Source of the DNA: Streptomyces yatensis
GTDB lineage: Bacteria; Actinomycetota; Actinomycetes; Streptomycetales; Streptomycetaceae
DNA length: 64,000 nt
NCBI RefSeq assembly: GCF_018069625.1
Contig: NZ_CP072941.1
Span: 992,001 to 1,056,000, forward strand
Direction: 5' to 3'
Position 1 is the stretch's first letter. Every line of letters starts with the position of its first letter. Positions 35,221 to 44,556 of this stretch are shown piece by piece. The position numbers and the translations under genes were made by a program. Below the pieces are notes generated by a model that saw only the letters and a list, made by a program, of their open reading frames with translations, made no database searches and was not told the origin of the DNA.

Positions 35221-37553
35221 GTCCGCTTCACCGCCTTCTCGCCGGGTCGCGGGGTGACCCGCCACTGGCGGTCCCGCAGCACCTCCTTGAGGAGCGACTG
35301 ACGGGCCACGATGTTCTTGAAGTGGCTGTAGAAGAAGGTGGACACCAACAGGTATCGCCAGAACCACGCCCTGCGACGGCGCAGTTCGGGCACCGCGAGC
35401 CGCCATGCGAACAGCGCCTGCACCAGCCCGGCGGACAGGGTGAACAAGGTGGCCAGCAGGCAGACCGGCACCGCCCAGTCGAGCTGGTCCACGCCGCCGG
35501 CCCGCCACGCCGAGTACAGCAGCACGGGCAGGATCTGCAGGGTGAGCCACGGCTGGACCTCACGCCAGCCCAAGAGCACCACCAGCCCCGCCTTCTGGCG
35601 GGCGGTGAAGGCCGGGGAGCGCAGCCCGCGCCACAGGTACTTCAGCGACACCTGGAGCCAGCCCTGGGCCCAGCGCGACCGCTGGTTCCACAGCGCCTTG
35701 AGGGTGGTGGGCGCCAGTTCGCGCGAGATGAGCGTGCGGTCGGTGGCGATCCTGGCCCCCTCGTGCAGGGCGCGCATCGAGGAGTCGATGTCCTCGGTGA
35801 GCATCGTGCCGTGCATCCGGGTGCGGGCGAGCAGATCGGTGCGCCAGAAGCCGTTGGAGCCGCCGAAGACACCGAAGGTGTAGAGCCGGGTCCGGCCGGG
35901 GTGGCTGACGGCGTAGATGGCCTCGAACTCAACGCCCACCAGCTTGGAGACCCAGGAGCTCTCGCCGTTGCGGATCACACAGTGGCCCTGGACCACGTCA
36001 TAGCCATTGGAGAGCCAGTGCCAGGCGTGCTGGAAGGCGTCCGGCACCGGGTGGTGGTCCGCGTCGAAGATGCCCACGAACTCACCGCGCACCCGGGTGA
36101 CCGCGGCGTTGACGTTCTGCGCCTTGGAGGTGCTGCCCGCCACCGGCATGAGCACCAGCCGCGGGTCGCGGCGGGCCATCTCCCGCAGGGTCTCCTCGAC
36201 GGGCATGGGGTGCGGCGTGTTGTACGCGAGCACGATCTCCAGCTCGTTGGGGTAGTCCAGGCGCAGAAAGGACTCGATGGTGTCGACGATGGTCGCGGCC
36301 TCATTGGGCAGATACGCGGCGATGACCGCGCTGGCCGGCGGATACGGCTGTGCGGGCCGTTCGGGCCGGGGTTTGGCGTCGAGCGAGAACAGGCACTCCA
36401 GCACGATCATCGCGGCGGAGAGCACCAGCCCGGACACCACGACCCAGTAGGCGGCCGAGCCGACGTCCCAGCCCAGCTCGTACATCTGCTGGTAGAAGAC
36501 GAACGGGATGCCCACGCCGAAGAGCAGCACCAGGATGGGCGAGAGCGCCGACAGCAGGGCGCGGAGCGCGGTGGCCAGGGGACGACGACGGCGGTGGCTG
36601 CCGCGCATCCAGGCCGCGTACTTCACCGGCCGCAGATCCCGGTGGCGGATCGATTCCTCCACCGCGTTGCGGGAGTTGGCGACGGCCTGGGCGCGGTCCG
36701 GGCAGTCGGCCAGCGGGGTCCAGCCGATCGCCGGGGTCAGCCGGACGTTCTCATCGGCGACCACGAAGCGGGTCCCGGCCACGGCGTTGGCGAACTTCTG
36801 CAGTTCGCCGCGCGCGGTGTCCTCGTCCACGCCGGGCATCAGCATCAGCAGATGGCCGTCGTCGTCCCAGCCGAGCCGGTCGCAGACGCCGCCCAGCTTC
36901 TCCGCCACTCCGGCGAGACGTTCGGCGACCTCACGGCGCACCCGCGGCCCGAGCCGGGCTTCGAGGGCGGCTATCTCGGCGACGCCGACCATGGCGACGA
37001 CACCACCGACGCGGCTGTCGTCGACCCGCTTGAGTTCCCGGTCGAGCTCACCCAGGAAGTGGGGCTGGGAGTACAGACCGGTGCGCGGGTCGAGCAGCAG
37101 ATTCTCCACGGGGACCGGGACCCGGCGCAGCTTGGCCTCGATCCGGGCGGAGAGCTCGACGGGGTCGGAGCTGTCCGGCACGCAGTCGTCCGCGCCGCCG
37201 CGCAGCATGCCGGCGACGCCGACGGGGCCGGGGTCGGAGGTGACCACGAGCAGGGGCAGCGCCCGTCCCGCGGGCACGGCACGGACCTCACGTATCAGGT
37301 CCAGCCCGTCGTCGGCGTCGTCCAGGGCGACGATCGCGTCCGGAGGGGATTGCCGCATCTGACGGCTGACGTCGCCGGGCTCCGCATGGCTCACCTCATG
37401 CCCGGTCGAGACGAGTGTCCGGGTCAGCTGATCGAGCCTGGGGCCCGGTGTGCCGACCGCCAGCACCCGCCCGCTCGGTCCCGACACATCGCCGCGAGCG
37501 GTGGGCACGGGTTGCTGGTATTCGCGTGATCGTGGGTGGTGCGAAGTAAGCAC
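35217..37553 (-). CDS. REC-degenerate GGDEF-GT2 membrane glycan synthase
   Basis: 778 aa. Residues ~25-130 resemble a response-regulator receiver (VLAVGTPG, DAIVALDDADDGLDLI, LPLLVVTS) with the Asp cluster only partly kept. About 135-270 resembles a diguanylate cyclase fold (LLLDPRTGLYSQPHFLGELD), but the GGDEF position reads WDDDGH, so it should be inactive. After two membrane segments comes a processive family 2 glycosyltransferase (about 365-640): VIAAYLPNEAATI, GIFDADHHPVPD (DxD), LTEDIDSSMR and QRSRWAQGW (the QxxRW motif), followed by C-terminal membrane helices. This is a cellulose/hyaluronan-synthase-type layout with a built-in regulatory head. I chose the GTG at 37551-37553 (complement), which has AAAGGA nine bases upstream; the longer frame to 37652 is Arg/Pro-rich. 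Confidence 0.88.
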   Translation of the reverse strand: MLTSHHPRSREYQQPVPTARGDVSGPSGRVLAVGTPGPRLDQLTRTLVSTGHEVSHAEPGDVSRQMRQSPPDAIVALDDADDGLDLIREVRAVPAGRALPLLVVTSDPGPVGVAGMLRGGADDCVPDSSDPVELSARIEAKLRRVPVPVENLLLDPRTGLYSQPHFLGELDRELKRVDDSRVGGVVAMVGVAEIAALEARLGPRVRREVAERLAGVAEKLGGVCDRLGWDDDGHLLMLMPGVDEDTARGELQKFANAVAGTRFVVADENVRLTPAIGWTPLADCPDRAQAVANSRNAVEESIRHRDLRPVKYAAWMRGSHRRRRPLATALRALLSALSPILVLLFGVGIPFVFYQQMYELGWDVGSAAYWVVVSGLVLSAAMIVLECLFSLDAKPRPERPAQPYPPASAVIAAYLPNEAATIVDTIESFLRLDYPNELEIVLAYNTPHPMPVEETLREMARRDPRLVLMPVAGSTSKAQNVNAAVTRVRGEFVGIFDADHHPVPDAFQHAWHWLSNGYDVVQGHCVIRNGESSWVSKLVGVEFEAIYAVSHPGRTRLYTFGVFGGSNGFWRTDLLARTRMHGTMLTEDIDSSMRALHEGARIATDRTLISRELAPTTLKALWNQRSRWAQGWLQVSLKYLWRGLRSPAFTARQKAGLVVLLGWREVQPWLTLQILPVLLYSAWRAGGVDQLDWAVPVCLLATLFTLSAGLVQALFAWRLAVPELRRRRAWFWRYLLVSTFFYSHFKNIVARQSLLKEVLRDRQWRVTPRPGEKAVKRT

Positions 37554-38220
37554 CTGAGTGGTTCCTTTCTGGAAGACGTGCGTCACCGAACGGGCCGTGG
37601 GCGCGCGGACGTTCCGGCCGGGGTCAGGGCAGACCACGTGGCCCGCGGGCATGCCTACAGGGGCATGCGGCTACGGGCAGGCCGGAGGACGGCGTCGCCG
37701 GGAAGGCCGGGGCGATCCGCCGTTCGGTGAGTGGTGAGAGGCGGCTACGCCGCGACCGTGGCCGATCCGCGCGGGGAGAGGTGAGGTCTCCGGCGGGGTC
37801 TCGGGCAGACGGACGCGACGGCGGCGGGGGACACGCGAACGTGCTCCAGGGAAATACGCATAAGGTCCCATCCTGTTCGGATCGTGGGGGGCGGACCGAA
37901 CGTCACCAGTGCGGGTCGACCGATCTTTTGGGCTGACCGGTCGGAATCCTTAGTCTCATCGATCACTACGGAACCACACAACACATCGAAGTAACACTCT
38001 CATTAACCGATGAGAGAGTTCCGCGTGCCGACGGGGCGCTCGCCACCGGCCCCAACTTCCCGACGGCGGCGGGGTGTCGGAGCTCTGTCGGTACCGCGTC
38101 GGTGGGGCATAGGCGGGTCGGCGAACCGGCGTCGGCGCCACGTCGGTGCGGTGTCGGTACCCGCGGCCAGTCTTTTTCCAGGCACCACATTCGGTGGTTG
38201 AATTCGGAAGGGACAACACC
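37554..38220. other. 667-bp divergent region, probable long leader of the GT2 gene
   Basis: No convincing protein gene. AT content rises at 37940-38010, a likely promoter zone for both directions. A 38-codon minus-strand frame (37745-37861, starting MRISLEHVRVSP, with CAGGA upstream) could be a leader peptide but has no other support. From 38022 to 38165 the motif GTCGG recurs many times, including GTCGGTACC at 38088 and 38153, giving strong local secondary-structure potential just before the monooxygenase gene. Confidence 0.45.
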
Positions 38221-39402
38221 ATGCGCAATACCCGGGTCCTGATTTCCGGCGCCAGTATCGCCGGGCCCGCCCTCGCCTACTGGCTGGACCGCTATGGTTT
38301 CCAGGTCACCGTGGTGGAGCGCGCCGCGGGGCCGCGCCCGGGCGGACAGGCGATCGACGTACGGGGCCCGGCGCTGGAGGCGTGCGCGCGCATGGGTGTG
38401 CTGGAGGAGATCCGGGCGCACCGCACCGGGCTGCGCGGTATGTCGATGGTCGACGGCGATGGCAAGGAGCTGTTCAGCACCACCGAGCGCACCATGACCG
38501 GCGGAGATCTCGCCAGGCCCGACGTCGAGATTCTCCGGGACGAGCTGTCCTCGGTTCTGATGGCCGCGGGGGGCGACGGAATCGAGTACCTCTTCAACGA
38601 TTCGATCGCCTCGCTCGCCCAGGGCCCCGATGAGGTGGCGGTCACCTTCCACCGGGGCGATTCGCGCGCCTTCGACATCGTGGTGGCGGCCGACGGGGTG
38701 CACTCCTCCACCCGGGCGCTGGTCTTCGGCCCGGAGGAGCGATTCCTCCACCTCATGGGGGGCTATCTGGGCGTGTGGACGGCGCCGAACTATCTGGGGC
38801 TCGACCGTTGGGAGGTCGTCTACCAGATGTCCGGCGGCGTCTGGGGCGGCATGGTGATGAGTGTCCGCGAGAACACCGAGGTCCGGGTCTACGTCGGCAT
38901 CGACTCGGACGAACCGCCCGCCCAGTTCCTCGGCTCCCGGAGCGTCTCGGAGCAGAAGCGGCTGGTGGCCGAGCGGCACAAGGACGCGCGCTGGGAGATG
39001 CCACGGCTGCTGGAGTACATGTGGGGGGCGCCCGACTTCCACCTCGACGTGTCGGCCCAGATCCGTATGGACACCTGGTCCCGTGGCCGGGTGGCCCTGG
39101 TCGGCGACGCCGGCTACTGCGGTTCGCCGATGTCCGGCCAGAGCACCAGCCTGGCCATAGTCGGCGCCTATGTCCTGGCGGGCGAGCTCAAGGCCGCCGA
39201 CGGCGACCACACCGTGGCCTTCGCGGCCTACGAGCGCGAGCTGCGGGACTATGCCACGGCCAACCAGCAGATCGCGCTGGACCACAAGGCACGGAGGGAC
39301 GCGGAGACCGCGTCGCCCGGGCAGGAGCCCGACACCGACTCGAGCCATATCGGTGACGGCTTCTACGAGGTGGTCAACTCCTACAGCCTCAAGGACTACT
39401 GA
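38221..39402 (+). CDS. FAD-dependent monooxygenase (PHBH/TetX-like)
   Basis: 393 aa group A flavin monooxygenase. The dinucleotide-binding motif is near the start (VLISGASIAGPALAYWL), the DG motif is IVVAADGVHSSTRALV, and the FAD ribityl motif is GRVALVGDAGYCGSPMSGQS. These enzymes hydroxylate aromatic or polyketide substrates with NAD(P)H and O2; related proteins inactivate tetracyclines and rifamycins. The ATG at 38221 has GAAGGGA at a good distance. It stands alone on its strand, followed by a short direct-repeat tract. Whether it belongs to a biosynthetic pathway cannot be told; there is no partner gene. Confidence 0.9.
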   Translation: MRNTRVLISGASIAGPALAYWLDRYGFQVTVVERAAGPRPGGQAIDVRGPALEACARMGVLEEIRAHRTGLRGMSMVDGDGKELFSTTERTMTGGDLARPDVEILRDELSSVLMAAGGDGIEYLFNDSIASLAQGPDEVAVTFHRGDSRAFDIVVAADGVHSSTRALVFGPEERFLHLMGGYLGVWTAPNYLGLDRWEVVYQMSGGVWGGMVMSVRENTEVRVYVGIDSDEPPAQFLGSRSVSEQKRLVAERHKDARWEMPRLLEYMWGAPDFHLDVSAQIRMDTWSRGRVALVGDAGYCGSPMSGQSTSLAIVGAYVLAGELKAADGDHTVAFAAYERELRDYATANQQIALDHKARRDAETASPGQEPDTDSSHIGDGFYEVVNSYSLKDY

Positions 39403-39426
39403 CCGGGCCGCCTGCCGGGCTTGGAC

Positions 39427-39464
39427 GTGACCCCGTGACCCCGTGGCCTCGTGACCCCGTGGCC
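39427..39464. repeat. Short direct repeats GTGACCCC / GTGGCC
   Basis: The motif GTGACCCC occurs three times, alternating with GTGGCC, within 38 bp between the convergent monooxygenase and ABC permease genes. No hairpin of terminator quality was found here. Confidence 0.6.
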
Positions 39465-39466
39465 GG

Positions 39467-40318
39467 CTAGGACACCACGTCCTTGCGGCCGAAGCCACGG
39501 AAGGCGAACGCGAGGAGCACCAGCGCATAGGCGACGGACACCGAGACGCCCTTCACCATTCCGCCCCATTCCATATGGGGCTGGAGTGCGTCCGCCCACG
39601 CGAACTGCCAGTGCGCGGGCAGGAAGTCGCGCCAGGAGCCGAGCGCCGTGACCGCGTCCAGCACATTGCCCACGATGGTGAGCCCCACCGCGCCGCCCAC
39701 CGCGCCCAGCGGCGCGTCGGTGACGGTCGAGAGCCAGAACGCGAGAGCGGCCGTGACCAGCTGGGACAGGAAGATGTACAGCACCACGAGGGCGAGCCGG
39801 ACGAGGGCCTCCCCGATCGGCAGTTCACCACCCGTGGGCATCCGCAGCGGCCCCCAGCCGTACGCGGCGGTGCCCACCCCGAGCGCCACCAGCGGCAGCA
39901 GCACCATGGCGGCCGCGCTGAACGCGAGGGCCACCGCCAGCTTGCTCCCCAGCAGCCGGGCCCGGGGCACGGGCGCGGCCAGCAGATAGCGCAGCGAGGA
40001 CCAGCTGGCCTCGGAGGCCACGGTGTCACCGCAGAACAGCGCCACCGGCACCACCAGCAAGAAGGCGGCCGAGACGAACAGCGCGGTGGCGGCGAGATTG
40101 GCGCCGGAGGCGGTGGCCGTGGTCATCAGGGTGACCCCCTCCCGCCCCTCGGGGGTGCCGCCGATGGCGAACGCGGCGACGAGGACGAACGGCAGCAGCG
40201 CCAGCACCAGCCCCATGACCAGGGTCCGTCGGCGGCGCAGCTGCCGTACGGCCTCGACCCGCAGGGGCAGGGTGTGATGGGCCCGGTAGCCGGGCGCGAC
40301 CTGGGACAGGGAGCTCAC
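39467..40318 (-). CDS. ABC transporter permease (ABC-2 type)
   Basis: 283 aa with about six membrane segments. It starts VEAVRQLRRRRTLVMGLVLA, typical of ABC-2 permeases, followed by a large extracytoplasmic loop, paired helices (FVSAAFLLVVPVALFCGD) and the cytoplasmic segment SEASWSSLRYLLAAPVPRAR that contacts the ATPase. The GTG at 40316-40318 (complement) overlaps the stop of the hydrolase/ATPase fusion as GTGA, so the two proteins are made together and should form one transporter. The substrate is unknown. The peptidase-like domain on the partner suggests that an extracellular peptide or amide is processed in connection with transport. Confidence 0.88.
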   Translation of the reverse strand: MSSLSQVAPGYRAHHTLPLRVEAVRQLRRRRTLVMGLVLALLPFVLVAAFAIGGTPEGREGVTLMTTATASGANLAATALFVSAAFLLVVPVALFCGDTVASEASWSSLRYLLAAPVPRARLLGSKLAVALAFSAAAMVLLPLVALGVGTAAYGWGPLRMPTGGELPIGEALVRLALVVLYIFLSQLVTAALAFWLSTVTDAPLGAVGGAVGLTIVGNVLDAVTALGSWRDFLPAHWQFAWADALQPHMEWGGMVKGVSVSVAYALVLLAFAFRGFGRKDVVS

Positions 40319-43119
40319 GCGGATCCTCCTGCAATCAGCGTCAAGAAGGCGTCTTCCAGGCGCCGGTTGGGCCCGAAGCTGGTCACCGGGATCTCCAGCC
40401 GCACCAGTTCGGTGAGCAGCCGTGCCGGGGTGGTCCCGTCGAGCTGGACGAGCAGTCCGTCGGCGGTGCGGGCGGCGGAGGCGATACCGGGCAGCGCGTT
40501 CACCTTGTCGACGTGGACGTCGCTCAGCTCGCCGTCGTGGCCCACCAGCACACTGCCGCCGTTGCCGGTGATCTCGCCGACCGGGCCGGCCTGGATGAGC
40601 CGGCCGCGGTCCATGACGACCAGATGGGTGCAGGACTGCTCGACCTCGGCCAGGAGATGGCTGGAAACGATCACCGTGCGCCCCTCGGCGGCGTACCGGA
40701 TCATCACCTCGCGCATCTCGCGGATCTGCGGCGGGTCGAGGCCGTTGGTCGGTTCGTCGAGGATCAGCAGATCGGGCAGGCCCAGCATGGCCTGGGCGAT
40801 GGCCAGCCGCTGCCGCATGCCCTGGGAGTAGGTGCGCACCGCACGCTCCAGCGCGCTGCCCAGGCCCGCGATCTCCAGCGCCTCCTCGATATGGGCGTCG
40901 GCGGCGGGACGGCCGGTGGCCCGCCAGTACAGCTCCAGGTTGGCGCTGCCGGTCAGATGCGGCAGGAAGCCCGCCCCCTCGACGAAGGCGCCGACGCGGG
41001 AGAGTACGGGCGCGCCGGGCCTGATGGCCTGGCCGAAGACACGGATCTCGCCCTCGTCGGGGGCGATGAGCCCCATCAGCATGCGCAAGGTGGTGGTCTT
41101 GCCCGCGCCGTTGGGCCCCAGGAGCCCGAGCACCTGCCCCTTCTCGACGCGGAAGGACAGCTCGCGCACCGCGTAGCGGTCGGCGGACTTGGCGTAGCGC
41201 TTGCTGAGACCGGTGATCTGCAGGGGCACCTCGGCCAATTCGGGATCGGGCGCGGGAGTGGCCGTACGCCGCCTGCCGGTCAGCACCAGCCCGAGCGCCA
41301 CCACGGCCGCGGCGAGCGGCAGCCCCCACACCCAGGCGGGCAGCGGGGCGGGCTGGGTGTGCACCGCGGGTGCGGTGGGGACCGTCAGGCCGCCGTCCAC
41401 GAGCCCGACCGTGTAGGTGGCGGGCTCGGTCGGGGAGGCGTAGCCGAGATCGGTGGAGGCCAGGACGAGCCGCAGCCGATGGCCCGCGATGAGCTCGTGG
41501 TCGACGGCGGGCAGCCGGACGGTGACGGTACGGCCCTGCTTCGCGCCGGTGACGCGCAGCGGAGTGACCAGTTGCTCGGGCAGCACCTGCTGTCCGTCCG
41601 GGCCCACGTCGTAGACCTTGGCGAACAGGACGGCGTCGTCCGTGTCGGACCTGACCCGCACCTTCACCTCGGGCGATCCGGTGATGCGCAGGGGCCGGCC
41701 CAGCCGCTCCGAGTCGAACCGCGCGAACTGGCCCGGCACGTCGAGGGAGAGGCCGACGCCGAGCGAGGACGCCTGGGACAGCCCGGCCACGCCCGGCACC
41801 GTGGAGATGGAGGGCGGCCCCGCACCGGGCGGGTTGGCGAACGACTGCTCGCGTCCGGGCAGTGCCACCTTCCGGGTGCCGTCGCCGAGGCCCGGGTAGC
41901 GGTCGCCGGTGGCGCCGCGCAGCTGGACCGCGCCGTTGGTGGTGTCGATGCCGCCGGTGCGGCTGATCCGGAAGGCGGGCCCGGTGTCGGTGGCCTTGTC
42001 GCCCTTGAGGTAGCGGTCGAACCAGGCATGGGTGCGCGCCCCCACGCGCGCGGTCTCGCGGTCACCGCCGTCATGTCCGCCGGCCGTCCAGTCGACGGCG
42101 ACCGGCGCCCCGGTGGCCCGGATCGACTTCGCCATCTCATCGGCCTGGCCGAGGGGGAAGAGGGAGTCGACCTGTCCCTGGAGGATCAGCGTGGGGACCT
42201 TGATCCGGCCGGCCACGGCGGACGGGCTGCGGGCCTCGAGCAGCCGGCGGGCGGCGGCGTCGGGCTTCCCGGCGACCGCGACCCGCTCGTACATCTCGCA
42301 CAGCCGCTTCTCGAAGCGGCCGCAGCCCTGGCCTCCCAGGGGCTTCCCGCCGCTCTCGTCCCCCGTGCCGTTCGTGTCCCCGGGGTCTGCCCGGACGCCC
42401 TGGCCCGCCCCGCCGTTCGCGCCTCCCGGGTCCGACTGGCCCATGCCGCCGCCCGCTCCTCCCCCGCCGTTCGCGTCCTCCTGGCCTCCCTGGGCCTGGG
42501 TGAGGTCGGCCGAGCCGGTGGTGAAGAACAGCCCGGCCCAGAGCTTCTTGTAGACACCGTTCGGGAAGAGCGCGTCGGCGAGGTTCCAGTAGGTGATCTC
42601 GGGCGCGATGGCGTCGACCCGGCGGTCGTATCCGGCCGCGAGCAGGGAGATCGCCCCGCCGTAGGAGGCGCCGGCGACGCCCACCCGGGGGTCGCCCTGG
42701 CCGTCGAGCCGCACCTCGGGGCGTTTCGCCAGCCAGTCGATCAGCCGCCGGGCGTCGGCCACCTCATGGTCCGGGTCGTTCAGCCCGATCTTCCCCGTGG
42801 ATCTGCCGAATCCACGCGCCGACCAGGTGAGCACGGCGTATCCGTCGCGGGCCAGCTCCTCGGCCCGGTCGCGTACGTCGTCCTTGCTGCCGCCGAAGCC
42901 GTGGGCCAGCAGGACCGCGGGCCTTCGGCCGGAGCCCGAGGTGAAGTACGAGGTGTCGATGCGCGCCCCCGGCATGTCCAGCACGCGGTCCTGGCGGTGC
43001 ACGGCCGGCCGGTCGTCGGAGGCCGCGGCCGCCCAGGTGCCCGCGCCCGCGAGGACGGCCGCGGCGGCCACGGCGGCGGCCAGGCGCCGGCCTCGCAGCC
43101 GGGTCTTTCGGAGATCCAT
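40315..43119 (-). CDS. Secreted S15-type hydrolase fused to an ABC ATPase
   Basis: 934 aa. Residues ~10-33 form an N-terminal signal/anchor. About 40-590 is an X-Pro dipeptidyl-peptidase (S15/CocE-like) hydrolase: LLAHGFGGSKDDVRDRA, GVAGASYGGAISLLAAG (nucleophile Ser), LQGQVDSLFPLGQ (Asp), WTAGGHDGGD (His), then an XPD C-terminal beta domain. A ~55-residue Gly/Asp/Asn-rich insertion sits within the hydrolase. One membrane helix (VWGLPLAAAVVALGLVLTG, about 622-640) precedes the ABC ATPase (about 655-934): GLLGPNGAGKTTTLRML, YSQGMRQRLAIAQAML, DLLILDEPTNGLDPPQ. The predicted topology is hydrolase outside and ATPase inside. The ATG at 43117-43119 (complement) places the signal peptide correctly. 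It is translationally coupled to the permease. Confidence 0.9.
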   Translation of the reverse strand: MDLRKTRLRGRRLAAAVAAAAVLAGAGTWAAAASDDRPAVHRQDRVLDMPGARIDTSYFTSGSGRRPAVLLAHGFGGSKDDVRDRAEELARDGYAVLTWSARGFGRSTGKIGLNDPDHEVADARRLIDWLAKRPEVRLDGQGDPRVGVAGASYGGAISLLAAGYDRRVDAIAPEITYWNLADALFPNGVYKKLWAGLFFTTGSADLTQAQGGQEDANGGGGAGGGMGQSDPGGANGGAGQGVRADPGDTNGTGDESGGKPLGGQGCGRFEKRLCEMYERVAVAGKPDAAARRLLEARSPSAVAGRIKVPTLILQGQVDSLFPLGQADEMAKSIRATGAPVAVDWTAGGHDGGDRETARVGARTHAWFDRYLKGDKATDTGPAFRISRTGGIDTTNGAVQLRGATGDRYPGLGDGTRKVALPGREQSFANPPGAGPPSISTVPGVAGLSQASSLGVGLSLDVPGQFARFDSERLGRPLRITGSPEVKVRVRSDTDDAVLFAKVYDVGPDGQQVLPEQLVTPLRVTGAKQGRTVTVRLPAVDHELIAGHRLRLVLASTDLGYASPTEPATYTVGLVDGGLTVPTAPAVHTQPAPLPAWVWGLPLAAAVVALGLVLTGRRRTATPAPDPELAEVPLQITGLSKRYAKSADRYAVRELSFRVEKGQVLGLLGPNGAGKTTTLRMLMGLIAPDEGEIRVFGQAIRPGAPVLSRVGAFVEGAGFLPHLTGSANLELYWRATGRPAADAHIEEALEIAGLGSALERAVRTYSQGMRQRLAIAQAMLGLPDLLILDEPTNGLDPPQIREMREVMIRYAAEGRTVIVSSHLLAEVEQSCTHLVVMDRGRLIQAGPVGEITGNGGSVLVGHDGELSDVHVDKVNALPGIASAARTADGLLVQLDGTTPARLLTELVRLEIPVTSFGPNRRLEDAFLTLIAGGSA

Positions 43120-43287
43120 ACCCGCAACCCTAAGAGGAGGATGCGAACGCCGGAGCTGACACCAGACGGATTCTCGTCCCCTCCCGGGGGAGTACCCGGA
43201 CACCTGCCGTACACCCGGCGCGGTATGCCCCCGGCCGCGGCGACCGGGCTTTTGGATCCGTCAGATGAAGCTCCATAAGATGCGCCG

Positions 43288-44556
43288 GTGATCATAAAGA
43301 AACGTCTGGCGACAGGCGCGTTGGGGCTGCTCGCGGCCCTCGCCTGCGGCCTGATATCCCCTCCCCCCGCCATGGCCGGCGAACCGGCTTCCGATTCCCC
43401 GAAGGTCGAACTGGTGCTCGACGTCAGCGGCTCCATGCGGGCCCGCGACGTCGACGGCGACACCCGGATGGCGGCAGCGAAACAGGCGTTCAACGAGGTG
43501 CTGGACGCCACTCCCGAGGAGGTGCGGCTGGGCATCCGCACCCTCGGCGCCAATTACCCGGGCAAGGACCGCGTGGCCGGCTGCCGGGACAGCGAGCAGC
43601 TCTACCCGGTGGGCCAGGTGGACCGCACCGAGGCCAAGGCGGCCGTCGCCACGCTGCGCCCCACCGGCTGGACGCCCATCGGGCTCGCGCTGCGCGGCGC
43701 GTCCAAGGACCTCTCCAGCGGCGACGGCACCCGCCGGATCGTGCTGATCACGGACGGCGAGGACTCCTGCGGTCAGCCCGACCCGTGTGATGTGGCCCGT
43801 GAACTGGCCGCCCAGGGAACCCACCTGGTCGTCGACACGCTCGGGCTGACGCTGGACCGCAAGGTCCGCGAGCAGCTCAGCTGCATCGCCGAGGCCACCG
43901 GTGGCACCTATACGGCGATCCAGCACCGGGACCAGCTCTCCAGCCGCATCAAGCAGCTGGTCCGGCGCTCCGCCGACACCCCCGTGCAGACGCCCACGCC
44001 GGTGCGGGGCGCCGCACAGTGCGCGAAGGCCCCGTACCTGGGCTCCGGCCTCTACAGCGACCGGGAGAGCTTCGGCGAACACCGCTGGTACCGGATGCGC
44101 GTGGCGCCCGGTCAGGAGCTGCGGGCCTCGGCGAGCGTGGCCGTGGACCGCGCCGTCGACCCGGACTACGGCGTGCTGCTGCGGGCGATGACCCCGGGCG
44201 GCCGGGAGCTGGTGCGCGGCAGCGAGGCGGGCAGCGGCCGTACGGACGTCCTCTCCAGCGGGCTGCGCTATCCGGTCGCCGATGTGGACGACGACGAGGA
44301 CGGGACCGCGCGGACGGTGTGCCTGGAGCTGAGCCAGTCCTTCTCCGCACCGGCTTCCGTCAAGCGTGCCCCGGGCCTCCCGGTGGAGCTCGCCGTCGAT
44401 GTGGTCGGCAACGACGATCCGCCCGCCGATGTGGCCGCCTTCGGCCTGGGCCGCGGCTGGATACTGCTGGGCGTGCTCACCGTGGGCGGGCTGCTCGCGG
44501 GGTTGCTGTGGGGCTGGCTGGCCCGCTGGCGTGTCACCGTCTGGAGGTCCAACTGA
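43288..44556 (+). CDS. VWA-domain protein with signal peptide and C-terminal membrane anchor
   Basis: 422 aa. A signal peptide (residues 1-30, KKRLATGALGLLAALACG, ending AMAGEPA) is followed by a von Willebrand A domain (about 38-225) with the MIDAS motif VLDVSGSM and IVLITDGEDSCGQPD. An extracellular beta-rich domain carries DRESFGEHRWYRMRVAPGQE. One helix near the C-terminus (GWILLGVLTVGGLLAGLLWG) anchors it, with a short basic tail. VWA/MIDAS domains bind ligands or partner proteins through a divalent metal. The GTG at 43288 is the only start that gives a signal peptide; no clear ribosome-binding site. Stop and next start overlap (TGATG), so it works with the downstream protein, which has a related extracellular domain. 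Confidence 0.88.
   Translation: MIIKKRLATGALGLLAALACGLISPPPAMAGEPASDSPKVELVLDVSGSMRARDVDGDTRMAAAKQAFNEVLDATPEEVRLGIRTLGANYPGKDRVAGCRDSEQLYPVGQVDRTEAKAAVATLRPTGWTPIGLALRGASKDLSSGDGTRRIVLITDGEDSCGQPDPCDVARELAAQGTHLVVDTLGLTLDRKVREQLSCIAEATGGTYTAIQHRDQLSSRIKQLVRRSADTPVQTPTPVRGAAQCAKAPYLGSGLYSDRESFGEHRWYRMRVAPGQELRASASVAVDRAVDPDYGVLLRAMTPGGRELVRGSEAGSGRTDVLSSGLRYPVADVDDDEDGTARTVCLELSQSFSAPASVKRAPGLPVELAVDVVGNDDPPADVAAFGLGRGWILLGVLTVGGLLAGLLWGWLARWRVTVWRSN

Noticed and set aside
37554..38000. c-di-GMP or c-di-AMP riboswitch in the leader of the REC-GGDEF-GT2 gene
   Set aside because: I looked for the conserved core motifs of these classes on the minus strand and did not find them. Only a covariance search could settle it.
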